From NCBI RefSeq assembly GCF_001618145.1, contig NZ_LQNF01000003.1:1-64000 (forward strand): a DNA stretch of 64,000 nt, written 5' to 3'. Origin of the DNA: Oceanobacillus damuensis. Its GTDB lineage: Bacteria > Bacillota > Bacilli > Bacillales > Amphibacillaceae. Below, piece by piece: positions 51,805 through 61,006 of this stretch. Every line of letters starts with the position of its first letter. Position 1 is the stretch's first letter. The translations under genes were made by a program, and so were the position numbers. The notes below the pieces were generated by a model. It searched no databases, was not told the DNA's origin, and worked only from the letters and a program-made list of their open reading frames with translations.

Positions 51805-53031
51805 ATGAATATTTTATGGGGGATTATAGGTATTGTAACTGTTTTAGGACTGGCTTATCTTATGAGTGTTGACCGCAAACAAATATATATGCGAACCATT
51901 TTTGGGGCGTTAGCAATTCAACTGGTTTTCGCGTTTCTTACTTTAAAATCTTCAACCGGACGAGCTGTGTTGGGTTGGGTCACGGAAGCGGTACAAGGTA
52001 CTATTGAATTTGCAAATGAAGGGATATCCTTTATATTTGGATCTTCAGTTGACGATGGCTTTGTTTTTGCTTTTGAAGTATTGACTATCATCATTTTCTT
52101 TTCATCTTTAATTTCAATCCTTTATTATTTAGGGATAATGCAATGGGTTATTAACATTATAGGTGGAGCACTATCCAAACTATTGCGAACAACTAAAACA
52201 GAATCCTTATCTGCTGCAGCCAACATCTTTGTTGGTCACACGGAAGCACCATTGGTAGTAAAACCATTTATCAATAAAATGCATAAGTCAGAACTTTTTG
52301 CCATCATGGTAGGAGGTATGGGGTCTGTTTCAGGTTCTGTTCTTGTCGGATATTCACTGTTAGGCATACCGCTTGAATATTTATTGGCGGCAAGTTTTAT
52401 GGCTGCACCATCAAGTCTTTTAATAGCAAAAATAGTCCTTCCTCTTCCAAAGGAAATTAGAGAAGGAATCGGTGATAACCAAGAGGATATTAAAATTGAA
52501 ATTGATGAAAATGAGAAGGCAGCTAACGTAATTGATGCTGCAGCAAGTGGGGCATCTACAGGTTTGAAGATGGCATTGGAGATTGCTGGTACACTTTTAG
52601 CATTTGTTTCTTTGATTGCTTTAATCAATGGTCTGTTTGGTATAGTAGGTAATTTTGTCGGAATTGAAAATCTGACAATGGAACGAATTTTAGGAATCAT
52701 TCTATCGCCAATTGCTTTTCTTATAGGGGTTCCTTGGGAAGAATCTGTACGTGCAGCACAATTTATTGGTCAGAAAATAGTAATCAATGAATTTGTAGCA
52801 TTTGCTGGATTAGGTGAGGTAATTGAGACAATGTCTGCAAAAACCGGTATAATTTTAAGTTTTGCTTTAGCTGGTTTTGCTAACTTTGGATCGATCGCAA
52901 TTCAAATTGGTGCATTAGGTTCACTTGCTCCAGAAAGAAGAAAAGATGTTTCCAAATTAGGGATGAGAGCAATGCTTGCTGGTACGCTTGCTTCCTTATT
53001 AAACGCTGCTATTGCAGGTATGTTCATTTAA
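51805..53031 (+). CDS. Concentrative nucleoside transporter (NupC/CNT family)
   Basis: This 408-residue Na+ or H+-coupled nucleoside importer is typical of bacterial CNTs: ILWGIIGIVTVLGLAYLMSVDRKQI at the start, FVFAFEVLTIIIFFSSLISILYYLGIMQWVI, AANIFVGHTEAPLVVKPFI (the substrate/ion-binding core), MVGGMGSVSGSVLVGY and LAGFANFGSIAIQIGALGSLAPERR near the end. It heads a four-gene run with two nucleoside hydrolases and a ribokinase, so ribonucleoside uptake is expected; pseudouridine is also possible. GAGAGGGTG precedes ATG 51805. Confidence 0.95.
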   Translation: MNILWGIIGIVTVLGLAYLMSVDRKQIYMRTIFGALAIQLVFAFLTLKSSTGRAVLGWVTEAVQGTIEFANEGISFIFGSSVDDGFVFAFEVLTIIIFFSSLISILYYLGIMQWVINIIGGALSKLLRTTKTESLSAAANIFVGHTEAPLVVKPFINKMHKSELFAIMVGGMGSVSGSVLVGYSLLGIPLEYLLAASFMAAPSSLLIAKIVLPLPKEIREGIGDNQEDIKIEIDENEKAANVIDAAASGASTGLKMALEIAGTLLAFVSLIALINGLFGIVGNFVGIENLTMERILGIILSPIAFLIGVPWEESVRAAQFIGQKIVINEFVAFAGLGEVIETMSAKTGIILSFALAGFANFGSIAIQIGALGSLAPERRKDVSKLGMRAMLAGTLASLLNAAIAGMFI

Positions 53032-53068
53032 TAAACAGCGATAATTATACTACAAGGAGGATTTTATA

Positions 53069-54004
53069 GTGAAAAGAAAAGTTATATTGGACTGTGATCC
53101 GGGACATGATGATGCGATCGCAATTATACTTGCAGCATCTAAAATCAGCAATTTGAAAATTGAGGCGATAACAACCGTTGCAGGAAATGTAGAAGTTGAA
53201 AAGAACACTCTGAACGCTTTAAAGGTCTGTGACATTATTGGTTTAGAAAATGTTCCTGTTGCACAAGGTGCCGAAAGACCTTTAGTAAAAGAAAGAGAAA
53301 TTGCTGAGGAAATTCATGGTGAAACTGGGTTGGATGGTCCTGTTTTACCTGAAAATCCAACCAAAAAGGCAATAGACAAACATGGTGTCGACGTCATTAT
53401 CGAAAAAATACTAAGCTCCGATAATGATATTACGTTAGTTCCTACAGGGCCGCTTACAAATATTGCATTAGCGATGATCAAAGAGCCGAAAATAATTCCA
53501 AAAATAAAAGAAATTGTTTTAATGGGTGGAGGCACATTTGGTAATTGGACCCCTGCGGCAGAGTTTAATATTTATGTTGACGCAGAGGCAGCAAAAGTTG
53601 TTTTTGAAAGTGGAGTGCCAATTTCTATGTTCGGATTGGATGTGACTCACCAGGCCATTGCAACCGATGATATCGTAAAAGAGCTGTCTGAAATAGATAA
53701 CCCTATTGCAGACTTCGTTATTGAACTCTTGAAATTCTTCTCAGAAACATATAAAGAAGTTTTTGGGTTTGCGGGACCACCAATCCATGATGCATGTACC
53801 GTTGCTTATTTAATCGATCCTTCTATTTTTCAAATGAATCATGTACGTGTGGATATTGAAACAAAAGGTGAATTTACGTATGGAATGACGGTTGTAGATA
53901 CCCTTGAGACAACTGGCAAGGAACCGAATGTTCATTTTGCATATCAATTGGATTCAGATAAGTTTTGGGACTTGATGACAAGAGGATTGAAATCGTATTC
54001 TTGA
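53069..54004 (+). CDS. Ribonucleoside hydrolase (IUNH family), first copy
   Basis: This 311-residue enzyme hydrolyses N-glycosidic bonds of ribonucleosides to free base plus ribose. The calcium-binding DCDPGHDDAIAI motif is at the N-terminus. VAQGAERPL, EIHGETGLDG, VPTGPLTNIALAM, MGGG, EFNIYVDAEAA and HDACTVAYLID are the expected conserved blocks. The Asp cluster and HDA near the C-terminus indicate an active enzyme. It starts at GTG 53069 with a strong AAGGAGG. The released ribose would be phosphorylated by the ribokinase next door. Confidence 0.95.
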   Translation: MKRKVILDCDPGHDDAIAIILAASKISNLKIEAITTVAGNVEVEKNTLNALKVCDIIGLENVPVAQGAERPLVKEREIAEEIHGETGLDGPVLPENPTKKAIDKHGVDVIIEKILSSDNDITLVPTGPLTNIALAMIKEPKIIPKIKEIVLMGGGTFGNWTPAAEFNIYVDAEAAKVVFESGVPISMFGLDVTHQAIATDDIVKELSEIDNPIADFVIELLKFFSETYKEVFGFAGPPIHDACTVAYLIDPSIFQMNHVRVDIETKGEFTYGMTVVDTLETTGKEPNVHFAYQLDSDKFWDLMTRGLKSYS

Positions 54005-54059
54005 TTGAAGGACGGACAACAAAATAGATGTAAGAAAAATATGTTAGGAGGAGGTCTTG

Positions 54060-54941
54060 TTGAATAATCCTACGATTACAGTTATCGGGAGTATTAACGT
54101 AGATATGGTAACTACCACCGATGTTTTGCCCAATCAAGGTGAAACATTGGTAGGTAGGAAATTTCATATAAAGCCTGGTGGCAAGGGTGCAAACCAGGCA
54201 GTAGCAGCAGCGCGCCTAGGAGCGAACGTAAACATGATCGGCAGAGTAGGCCAAGATAAAAATGGGACGGATATGCTTCAAGTACTAAAAGATGAAAATG
54301 TCTCTGCTGGCATGGTAAAAACTGTGGCGAATGCTAACACAGGTATTGCGAATATTTTACTGTCTGACCGTGATAACCGAATCATTATCGTTCCAGGTGC
54401 GAATGATGAAGTTACCCCACAGTTCATCAAGCAATTCAAAAAAGAGATTATTCAAAGTGATCTCGTATTGATACAATTTGAAATTCCTGTTGAAACGATA
54501 TTATATTGCCTTGATCTCTGTTATGAAAATAATGTACCGATAGTGGTAAATCCTGCACCAGCAAAAGAACTTCCTTATGATTATTGGCTTAAAGCAACAT
54601 ATATCACGCCAAACGAAACAGAGGCAGAACAATTATTCAATGGTGGTGAGAAAGATTCGGCCCTTAATAACAGATTGATTGTTACAAAAGGGGAAAATGG
54701 CGTTTCTTATTATGAGAATGATGAACCGTTAATCGCTCCTGGATATTCGGTTACTCCAGTAGATACAACTGGTGCAGGAGATACGTTCAATGGAGCATTT
54801 TGTGTGGCACTTTCTGAACGTAAGAGTCTATCCGCAGCGATTGATTTTGCAAATGCGGCGGCAGCTCTGTCCATTCAAAAATTTGGTGCGCAGGGTGGAA
54901 TGCCAACAAGGTCAGAGGTGGATTCTCTTTTAACAGAATAA
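54060..54941 (+). CDS. rbsK: Ribokinase
   Basis: This protein of about 293 residues is a PfkB-family ribokinase converting ribose to ribose 5-phosphate. Evidence: VIGSINVDMVTTTDVLPNQGETLVG, KPGGKGANQAVAAARLGANVNMIGRVG, NPAPAKELP, TPNETEAEQLF and catalytic TTGAGDTFNGAF. The start is TTG, either 54057 or 54060; the AGGAGGAGG at 54046-54054 favours 54060. It sits between two nucleoside hydrolase genes, completing conversion of nucleosides to the pentose-phosphate pathway. Confidence 0.95.
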   Translation: MNNPTITVIGSINVDMVTTTDVLPNQGETLVGRKFHIKPGGKGANQAVAAARLGANVNMIGRVGQDKNGTDMLQVLKDENVSAGMVKTVANANTGIANILLSDRDNRIIIVPGANDEVTPQFIKQFKKEIIQSDLVLIQFEIPVETILYCLDLCYENNVPIVVNPAPAKELPYDYWLKATYITPNETEAEQLFNGGEKDSALNNRLIVTKGENGVSYYENDEPLIAPGYSVTPVDTTGAGDTFNGAFCVALSERKSLSAAIDFANAAAALSIQKFGAQGGMPTRSEVDSLLTE

Positions 54942-55011
54942 TTCACTTTGTATAAGGTATCCCTTTTGCATGGCAACAACTTGTTTAATTTTACATGAAG
55001 GAAGTGACAGC

Positions 55012-56013
55012 ATGGAAAAAAGGAAGATTATCATTGACACAGATCCTGGCATTGATGATACATATGCAATGACTGCAGCTTTAACCTATGAGGGTTTTGA
55101 TGTACTAGGAATCACAGTGGTTGCTGGAAATGTAGGTTTGGATAACTGTGTCGTTAATGCTTTAGGAGTTGTTAATTTAATGAATGCAGATTGTTTCGTT
55201 TATCCTGGAGCACAAGCTTCATTAAATCAGTTGGATAACTTTGAGACCTATGATTTAAAAACTACGGTTCATGGAGAAGGTGGGCTTGGAAGTGTTACAC
55301 TCACTCCTGATTTTTCGAAACGGTCTGAAACCCATGCTGTAGATTTCATATTGGAAACAGTAAAAGAGAACCCTGGAGAAGTCGAAATTATTACTTTAGG
55401 TCCACTAACTAATATTGCATTAGCGATCCGAAAAGATAGAGAAACGATGAAAAAGGTTAAGAAAATCTGGTCTATGGGTGGAGGTGTCCGATATGGAAAC
55501 CGTACACCCGTAGCCGAATTTAACTATTGGGCAGACCCTGAAGCTGTTAAAGAGACCTACGCGTTAGGTGAAGATATTGACATCAATATGGTAGGGTTGG
55601 ATGTTACACAACAAACTCGCTTTACTTTAGATGATTTGTTCTTTTTGCAAACAGAGTGTGGGGAATTGGGTGCGCTATTAAGTGAAATGTCAAATCATTA
55701 TACGAAAATCTATTGGGATTCTCTTCGGATCTCCGGGGTTGTCGTTCATGATTTAGTTGCGGTAATGCTTGCAATTGACCCGAGTTTAAGCAATGAAGAT
55801 GATATCTTTAATAGAGTCAATTTAAGTGTTGAATGTGAAGGAATATGCAGAGGGCAGACAGTGGTCCAATTATCTCCTAATGGGATGTACGAGGATGCGA
55901 GTCCCAAAAATGCAAATGTGTATATGGGAATTGACAATACAGCTTTTAGAAAAGCCTTTATTAAACTGTGCTTCCCAAAAGCGTATCCAATGTATATCAA
56001 ATATATTTTATAA
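55012..56013 (+). CDS. Nucleoside hydrolase, second copy
   Basis: This 333-residue IUNH-family enzyme has the calcium motif IDTDPGIDDTYAM, YPGAQASL, VHGEGGLGSV, ITLGPLTNIALAI, MGGGVRYGNRTPVAEFNYWADPEA and VVHDLVAVMLAID. It is more divergent than the copy at 53069, so the two enzymes probably differ in base preference. The ORF is open from ATG 54970, but AAGGAAG (54998-55004) precedes ATG 55012, where the family's conserved start lies. It is the last gene of the run. Confidence 0.93.
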   Translation: MEKRKIIIDTDPGIDDTYAMTAALTYEGFDVLGITVVAGNVGLDNCVVNALGVVNLMNADCFVYPGAQASLNQLDNFETYDLKTTVHGEGGLGSVTLTPDFSKRSETHAVDFILETVKENPGEVEIITLGPLTNIALAIRKDRETMKKVKKIWSMGGGVRYGNRTPVAEFNYWADPEAVKETYALGEDIDINMVGLDVTQQTRFTLDDLFFLQTECGELGALLSEMSNHYTKIYWDSLRISGVVVHDLVAVMLAIDPSLSNEDDIFNRVNLSVECEGICRGQTVVQLSPNGMYEDASPKNANVYMGIDNTAFRKAFIKLCFPKAYPMYIKYIL

Positions 56014-56157
56014 TCTGCACGCTCAGAAAGCGGAGAGAGGGACAAGTACATGGTCTGACATAGGTGGATTTCGGACTTGGTACTGGTCCCTCTTTGTCTC
56101 TAATGGAAGCAAAAGAATCTTACTTGCACCTCTAGCCAACTCTCTTTTTTCTAGCTG

Positions 56158-56491
56158 TTAAATAGTCACTTGATCTACTGAACGCCTTGGGCTTGGAAGG
56201 GTGTTATTCAAAGCGTATCCTACTCGAAATAAAAACAATCCTTGCCATGAGGGGTCATCAGTAAAATTTTTCAGTTCCAGTCCAAACTTTTCTTTCGCTC
56301 CTAAATACTTTTCGCGGTCACTCATTTCATTCGGTTGATTTAGTGGGTGCATCCCCATTTTTTGCGTCGCTCCATATAAATGTATCCTTTGCCATGCTCT
56401 GCCCGCAAGCATTCTTTCTGTATTATCCATTGCATCCCTTACAGATATCATTCCATAAGCTCCGGCTGTGGCAGTGTGTGGTTTTTAATTA
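56158..56491 (-). pseudogene. C-terminal fragment of a nitroreductase-family protein
   Basis: The minus frame reads HTATAGAYGMISVRDAMDNT, then ERMLAGRAWQRIHLYGATQK, then MGMHPLNQPNEMSDREKYLG, and ends LPSPRRSVDQVTI. This is the C-terminal third of the nitroreductase-like family whose members end in LPSPRRPVEQV. A stop codon lies immediately upstream (about 56492) and the flavin-binding N-terminal part is absent, so the gene is a remnant. Confidence 0.7.
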
Positions 56492-56922
56492 TGTAAATAA
56501 ATCTTAAACAATCCAGAAACGGTTCTGCTCCTTTTATTTCGGGAGCATGAGACAAAAGAATCAATTCTGTGCTTCTATTTTTTAAGTGGTCCCCTGACAA
56601 AAATGAAATAGTATCCAAACTGGAAGGTGAATCTAATGCAGATGTTGTTTTTTTGCGTGGATATCATTCTAATTGGCGCTGTTGCTGGACGCGGCAGTTT
56701 ATGTGTAGAAATTAGTTGCTGCCAGTAAAAAATGCAGATGTCCTACCCGGTGATTGAAGAAAATATATTAATATTCATCATCCTATTTTACTATAAAAAT
56801 TCATAAAATTCTTAAACCTATTTAATATAGTTTTGCTACTATTGATTATAAAGAACGGATGAAGGGGGGACTAGTGTACATAGTGCTGCAATCTATTAAA
56901 ACAAATAGGGAGGGAATTATGA
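56492..56922. other. Intergenic region upstream of the large secreted protein
   Basis: A 30-codon ORF at 56637-56729 (MQMLFFCVDIILIGAVAGRG) follows GGAAGGTG and could encode a small membrane peptide. Evidence is weak. AT-rich promoter sequence is expected near 56815-56860. Confidence 0.35.
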
Positions 56923-59900
56923 ATGAATCGTAAATGGTGGATGACCATGGTTCTGATTTTTATTTTTTCTTTGTTAGCAATTATGCCGGTATATGCAGAC
57001 AATGAACCGAATCCAATAGCCGATTCCCGTTCCGCGTCCTCGGACAGGACAGAACCGGAGATAACAGTTGGCCCCGATGGAAGAACGCTTTTATCGGAAG
57101 AAGATACCATTACAATCGGTCCTGGTATAGAATTAACAAGCTTTGAAAGATTTGATATACGTGGATGGCTGAATGGTGAAATTATGACAATCGACCTATC
57201 CAATGAAAATGTTTCAACGGACTTGCTGTTTCCCGGTGTAATCACAAAAGCAATGAGAGTTTCCGAGATGGCACAAGCTTCTGGAGCAGTTGGGGCTGTG
57301 AATGGTGATTTCTTTGACATTAATAATACGAAGGCACCTTCAGGGACGATGATTAAAGATGGGGACCTGTTGAAGAGTCCACAAGGCTCCCATACGTTGA
57401 CTGCAGGAGTGGATGAGCAAGGGAAAGGGCAAATTGCAAATATTTTCCTTGAGGGTACCATTAAGCTTCCGGCTGGAGAGTATACGCTCTCCGCATTGAA
57501 TCAATCTTCCATTCCATCCAGCGGAATTGGACTTTATACATCTGTATGGGGTCAGGCCCAAAGACCGGCCAGCGGATCTTCTCTATATGAAGTAACCGTA
57601 CAAGAAGGAGAAGTAGTGGGTGTGTCTGAGGAACCTGGAAGTGGAGAGATCCCAGAGAACACCTTTGTATTGGTTGGACGTGAACAAGGGGCTGCTAATT
57701 TAAAAGAACTGTCGATAGGTGATGAAGTAAGCGTGGAATACGCGCCAAAAATGGATGAAGATACATTAATGAATTTTGCAGTAGGTGGAAATGTCAAGCT
57801 GGTTGAAAATGGACAAGTTCCTGCAACAATTGATGACAGCACAACAGCACCACGTACGGCTGTTGGGTTTTCTGAAGATGGGAATACGATGATTCTCGGG
57901 CTTGTTGACGGTCGTCAATCCGATAGTCGCGGAATGACCTATAAAGAGCTAGGGGAATTGATGAAGGAATACGGTGCATATACTGCCTTGAATATCGATG
58001 GTGGTGGATCATCGACAATGGTCGCACGAAAACCAGGTTATGAAAATGCCGAGGTGATAAATGAACCATCTGATGGTGTTGAACGCAGTGTACCAAATGG
58101 AATTGGCATTTATGCCGAGGCTGGCAGCGGCGAGCTCACAGATTTTTCAGTTGAGACAGTCTCGGATACGGAAAACAGTGATCGTATTTTCCCAGGATTG
58201 AGCAGAAGTTTTACTGGGATTGGTTACGACGAAAACTATTCTCCAGTAGAAGTTGGAGAAATATCCTGGCAGGCATTGCCGGCAGATGTCGGATCTTTTG
58301 ATGAAGATGGCGTTTTTTACGCGAAAAAAACAGGCACTGCTGTAGCGGAAGCACAAATTAAATCTGCAAAGGGAACAAAGGAGATTACTGTACTCGGAGA
58401 ATTGGAGCGGATAGCTTCTTCAAATTCCTATCTGGGACTTGAAATGGGCAGGAACAGCAGTTTTTCAGTTACTGGCTATGATTCGAAGGGTTATTCAGCT
58501 CCAATTGAAGCACTCGATATTGAGTTGGAGTATGATGATTCGGTTGTTGCAATCGAGGAAAAACATGACGGGAGCTTTACCGTGGTACCAGTGGAAGATG
58601 GGGCATCCACTACCATTTCAGTAACTGTACTGGATAAGGAAGTAAGTATTCCTGTCACGGTCGGACTTACATCCGTCAATATAGCTGATTTTGAAGACAC
58701 AACAGGATGGGGTGTAACTAAATATCCATCGAGTGTCGGTGCATCCATGGAAGTAGTAGAAGGCAGAGAGGGGAATGGCATCCAGGTAAACTATGACTTT
58801 TCGACAACTACTGCAACACGGGCAGCCTATTTACAGACATCCCCTCGTCTCGAACTCCCTGGTGATGTTCAGAAAATCGGTTTATGGGTACATGGTGATG
58901 GCAATGGTGCTTGGCTTCGTACCGTCATTTCCGACGCAACCGGCACAAACTATACATTAACATTAGCGAATCAGGTGGATTGGACTGGATGGAAATACGT
59001 AGAAACATCCCTTCCGGAGGGTATAAGCTATCCAGCGAAATTATGGCGTATATACCCAGTGGAAACAAACAGTAATAAGCAATATACAGGACAGCTGATC
59101 TTTGATGATATAACTGTTGAAGTTCCGCCATCTGTTGAAATGATAAATGAAGAAGCACCGGCATCTGCTGATCCATTGATTATCCAAAATGATTCGATAG
59201 GCAATGACCGCTGGAAATTTGCAGTACTTACCGATAGCCAATTTGTAGCAGCTTCTCCTAACAGTAATCAAGTAGAAATGGCAAGGGAATCCCTTCGCCA
59301 GATTGTAGCCGAAGATCCTGAATTCCTGGTGATTAACGGGGATTTTGTTGATACAGCATGGGAAGAGGATTTCGAGTTTGCCAAACAGATCTTGGAAGAA
59401 GAAGTAGGAGATGAGATTCCAGTCTATTATATTCCTGGTAACCATGAAATTGCAGGTTCAGGGAATTTGGATAACTTTTTGGACGTATTTGAGGAAAACC
59501 GTTATAGCTTTGACCATAATGGCACCAGATTTATTTTACTGGACACGTCAACTGGAAGCTTAAGAACGAGCGATTTTGACCAAATGATTGAATTGAAGGA
59601 ATCTCTGGATGATGCCGCATCGGATCCTGCCATTAAAAATGTGACGGTTATCGGACACCATCCAACTCGTGACCCGTTGCCAACAGACAATAGTCAGCTG
59701 TCAGATCGAAAAGAGGCTGAGCTATTGGAAAAATGGCTGACTGAATTCCGTGAAGAATCGAATGGAAAAGGGGCAATATATTTGAGTGGTCATGCCCACA
59801 CTGTACATCTGGAACGAGTTGAGGGTGTTCCATACATGGTTACAGGACCTGCCGGGAAGGCACCTTATGGCGCAAAAGATAATGGAGGCTTCTATGCATG

Positions 59901-60327
59901 GACATTATTTGGAATTGATCCTACTGCTGTACCGAACAAGGCAATCGGTCCAGACAGAGCAGCAGAGCAAAGCAACGTAAAAGGCTCAGAATGGATCCAA
60001 GCAGAAGTTCTCCCACTGCTGGAATCAGTCACACTGCATGCACCTGAAACTGTTACAATCGGTGAAACCATTTCAATTGATGCAACAGGTCATCAGGCTG
60101 GAAATCTGGATTTCCCTTTACGCTATCCAGCATCTGTAACTTGGGAGGGAAGCGATAATGTTTATGTCGGCTCTGGAGATACAGCCGAACAAGCCGAAAA
60201 ATCTGGCAGCTATGCAGCTATCTTCAACCCAGCAGATGGAAAGCTTAAACCATTGAAAGCAGAGGAAATTACATTAAAAGTTACATCAAACAACGTAAGC
60301 GATGAGCAGCAGATAACAATTCAATAG
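56923..60327 (+). CDS. Secreted phosphodiester-glycosidase / metallophosphoesterase fusion with Ig-like and carbohydrate-binding-like modules
   Basis: This exported protein has 1134 residues. A signal peptide (NRKWWMTMVLIFIFSLLAIM...VYA) is followed by an NAGPA/DUF2233 phosphodiester-glycosidase domain at about 70-400 (GDFFDINNTKAPSG at 128; NIDGGGSSTMV at 357). Next come a Big2-like bacterial Ig region (about 405-580) and a jelly-roll carbohydrate-binding-like module (584-735: DFEDTTGWGVTKYPSS, LWVHGDGNGAWLR). A calcineurin-type metallophosphoesterase follows: FAVLTDSQF 766, INGDFVD 805, GNHE 840, GHHPTRD 911, SGHAHT 955. A further beta domain ends the chain. GGGAGG precedes ATG 56923. There is no sorting motif. 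It may degrade phosphodiester-linked sugars of teichoic acids or phosphoglycans. Confidence 0.88.
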   Translation: MNRKWWMTMVLIFIFSLLAIMPVYADNEPNPIADSRSASSDRTEPEITVGPDGRTLLSEEDTITIGPGIELTSFERFDIRGWLNGEIMTIDLSNENVSTDLLFPGVITKAMRVSEMAQASGAVGAVNGDFFDINNTKAPSGTMIKDGDLLKSPQGSHTLTAGVDEQGKGQIANIFLEGTIKLPAGEYTLSALNQSSIPSSGIGLYTSVWGQAQRPASGSSLYEVTVQEGEVVGVSEEPGSGEIPENTFVLVGREQGAANLKELSIGDEVSVEYAPKMDEDTLMNFAVGGNVKLVENGQVPATIDDSTTAPRTAVGFSEDGNTMILGLVDGRQSDSRGMTYKELGELMKEYGAYTALNIDGGGSSTMVARKPGYENAEVINEPSDGVERSVPNGIGIYAEAGSGELTDFSVETVSDTENSDRIFPGLSRSFTGIGYDENYSPVEVGEISWQALPADVGSFDEDGVFYAKKTGTAVAEAQIKSAKGTKEITVLGELERIASSNSYLGLEMGRNSSFSVTGYDSKGYSAPIEALDIELEYDDSVVAIEEKHDGSFTVVPVEDGASTTISVTVLDKEVSIPVTVGLTSVNIADFEDTTGWGVTKYPSSVGASMEVVEGREGNGIQVNYDFSTTTATRAAYLQTSPRLELPGDVQKIGLWVHGDGNGAWLRTVISDATGTNYTLTLANQVDWTGWKYVETSLPEGISYPAKLWRIYPVETNSNKQYTGQLIFDDITVEVPPSVEMINEEAPASADPLIIQNDSIGNDRWKFAVLTDSQFVAASPNSNQVEMARESLRQIVAEDPEFLVINGDFVDTAWEEDFEFAKQILEEEVGDEIPVYYIPGNHEIAGSGNLDNFLDVFEENRYSFDHNGTRFILLDTSTGSLRTSDFDQMIELKESLDDAASDPAIKNVTVIGHHPTRDPLPTDNSQLSDRKEAELLEKWLTEFREESNGKGAIYLSGHAHTVHLERVEGVPYMVTGPAGKAPYGAKDNGGFYAWTLFGIDPTAVPNKAIGPDRAAEQSNVKGSEWIQAEVLPLLESVTLHAPETVTIGETISIDATGHQAGNLDFPLRYPASVTWEGSDNVYVGSGDTAEQAEKSGSYAAIFNPADGKLKPLKAEEITLKVTSNNVSDEQQITIQ

Positions 60328-60346
60328 GAATCTATTTTTAAAAGAA

Positions 60347-60385
60347 AAGATGCAATTTCACTTTGGTGAATTGCATCTTTTTGGT
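60347..60385 (+). terminator. Terminator after the secreted fusion gene
   Basis: AAGATGCAATTTCAC pairs with GTGAATTGCATCTT, followed by TTTTGG and a further T-rich stretch. Confidence 0.85.
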
Positions 60386-60559
60386 GTTTTTTAATTTTTA
60401 CGTTATATATAAAGTTACGTAGGATTAAGATTATTGCCGAGTGCTCGTAAACAGGGGTAAACACCCGTGCATTGACTTTGGGCATTCCAACATCGAATCC
60501 AAACGCTCCGTGTTATGTGAGGACTAGAGGCAGGTTTCTTCGTCCAGTGTCAAGTCCCA

Positions 60560-60685
60560 CCCGGGAGAGGGGAGCTACGAGATGGGAGAGCGCTCTGCAC
60601 AGTCGGGATAGTTCCGCCTCCAAACGGGAGAGCACTCCACCCAGCCGGGAAAGGCCCACCTCAACTTGGGAGAGCATCCACGCGC
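60560..60685. repeat. Array of six tandem 21-bp units, same family as at 46.7 kb
   Basis: The units start YGGGANAG and recur every 21 bases: CGGGAGAGGGGAGCTACGAG, TGGGAGAGCGCTCTGCACAG, CGGGATAGTTCCGCCTCCAA, CGGGAGAGCACTCCACCCAG, CGGGAAAGGCCCACCTCAAC, TGGGAGAGCATCCACGCGCA (each plus one base). They are more diverged than the array at 46675-46955, but share period, strand and conserved first eight bases. The surrounding ORF at 60472-60795 is a by-product of the repeat. Confidence 0.85.
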
Positions 60686-60818
60686 ACACTCGGCTTAGCC
60701 AAGCCTCCACTCTCACTCGACATAATCTTGTGAAAAACAACCAGACAAAAATCGTTAATTTTGGTAATAAAAACCTCTACAGATGGCCATTATAAGGAGT
60801 GACTTATAATAAATGAAT

Positions 60819-60833
60819 ACGTAATCGTTTACA
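60819..60833 (+). promoter_or_regulatory. cre-like site upstream of the 61007 gene
   Basis: ACGTAATCGTTTACA matches the cre consensus at 14 of 15 positions on either strand and lies just before the promoter. Confidence 0.4.
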
Positions 60834-60866
60834 TAACGAATTTTAACAAATACTTCAGAAAAAATA

Positions 60867-60896
60867 TTGATTTTCTAGAAACAATGAGTATATAAT
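60867..60896 (+). promoter_or_regulatory. Promoter of the transporter-amidohydrolase operon
   Basis: TTGATT (60867-60872) and TATAAT (60891-60896) are 18 bases apart. The predicted start is near 60903, giving a leader of about 100 bases. Confidence 0.6.
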
Positions 60897-60899
60897 ATG

Positions 60900-61006
60900 T
60901 AACAGTCGCTCTGATTGTTAGGTGAATAGCTTGCTAAAGACCCGCATCATGGAGTGAATTTTCATAATAATAGAATTATACACATCTTAGAACGGAGGGT
61001 CTTTTT
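60900..61006 (+). promoter_or_regulatory. Structured leader with possible ribosome-site masking
   Basis: AACAGTC (60901-60907) can pair with GATTGTT (60913-60919). AAAGACCC (60936-60943) is complementary to GGGTCTTT (60997-61004), which overlaps the ribosome site GGAGGGT of the gene at 61007. This could be a translational switch, but it matches no riboswitch class I recognise. Confidence 0.4.
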
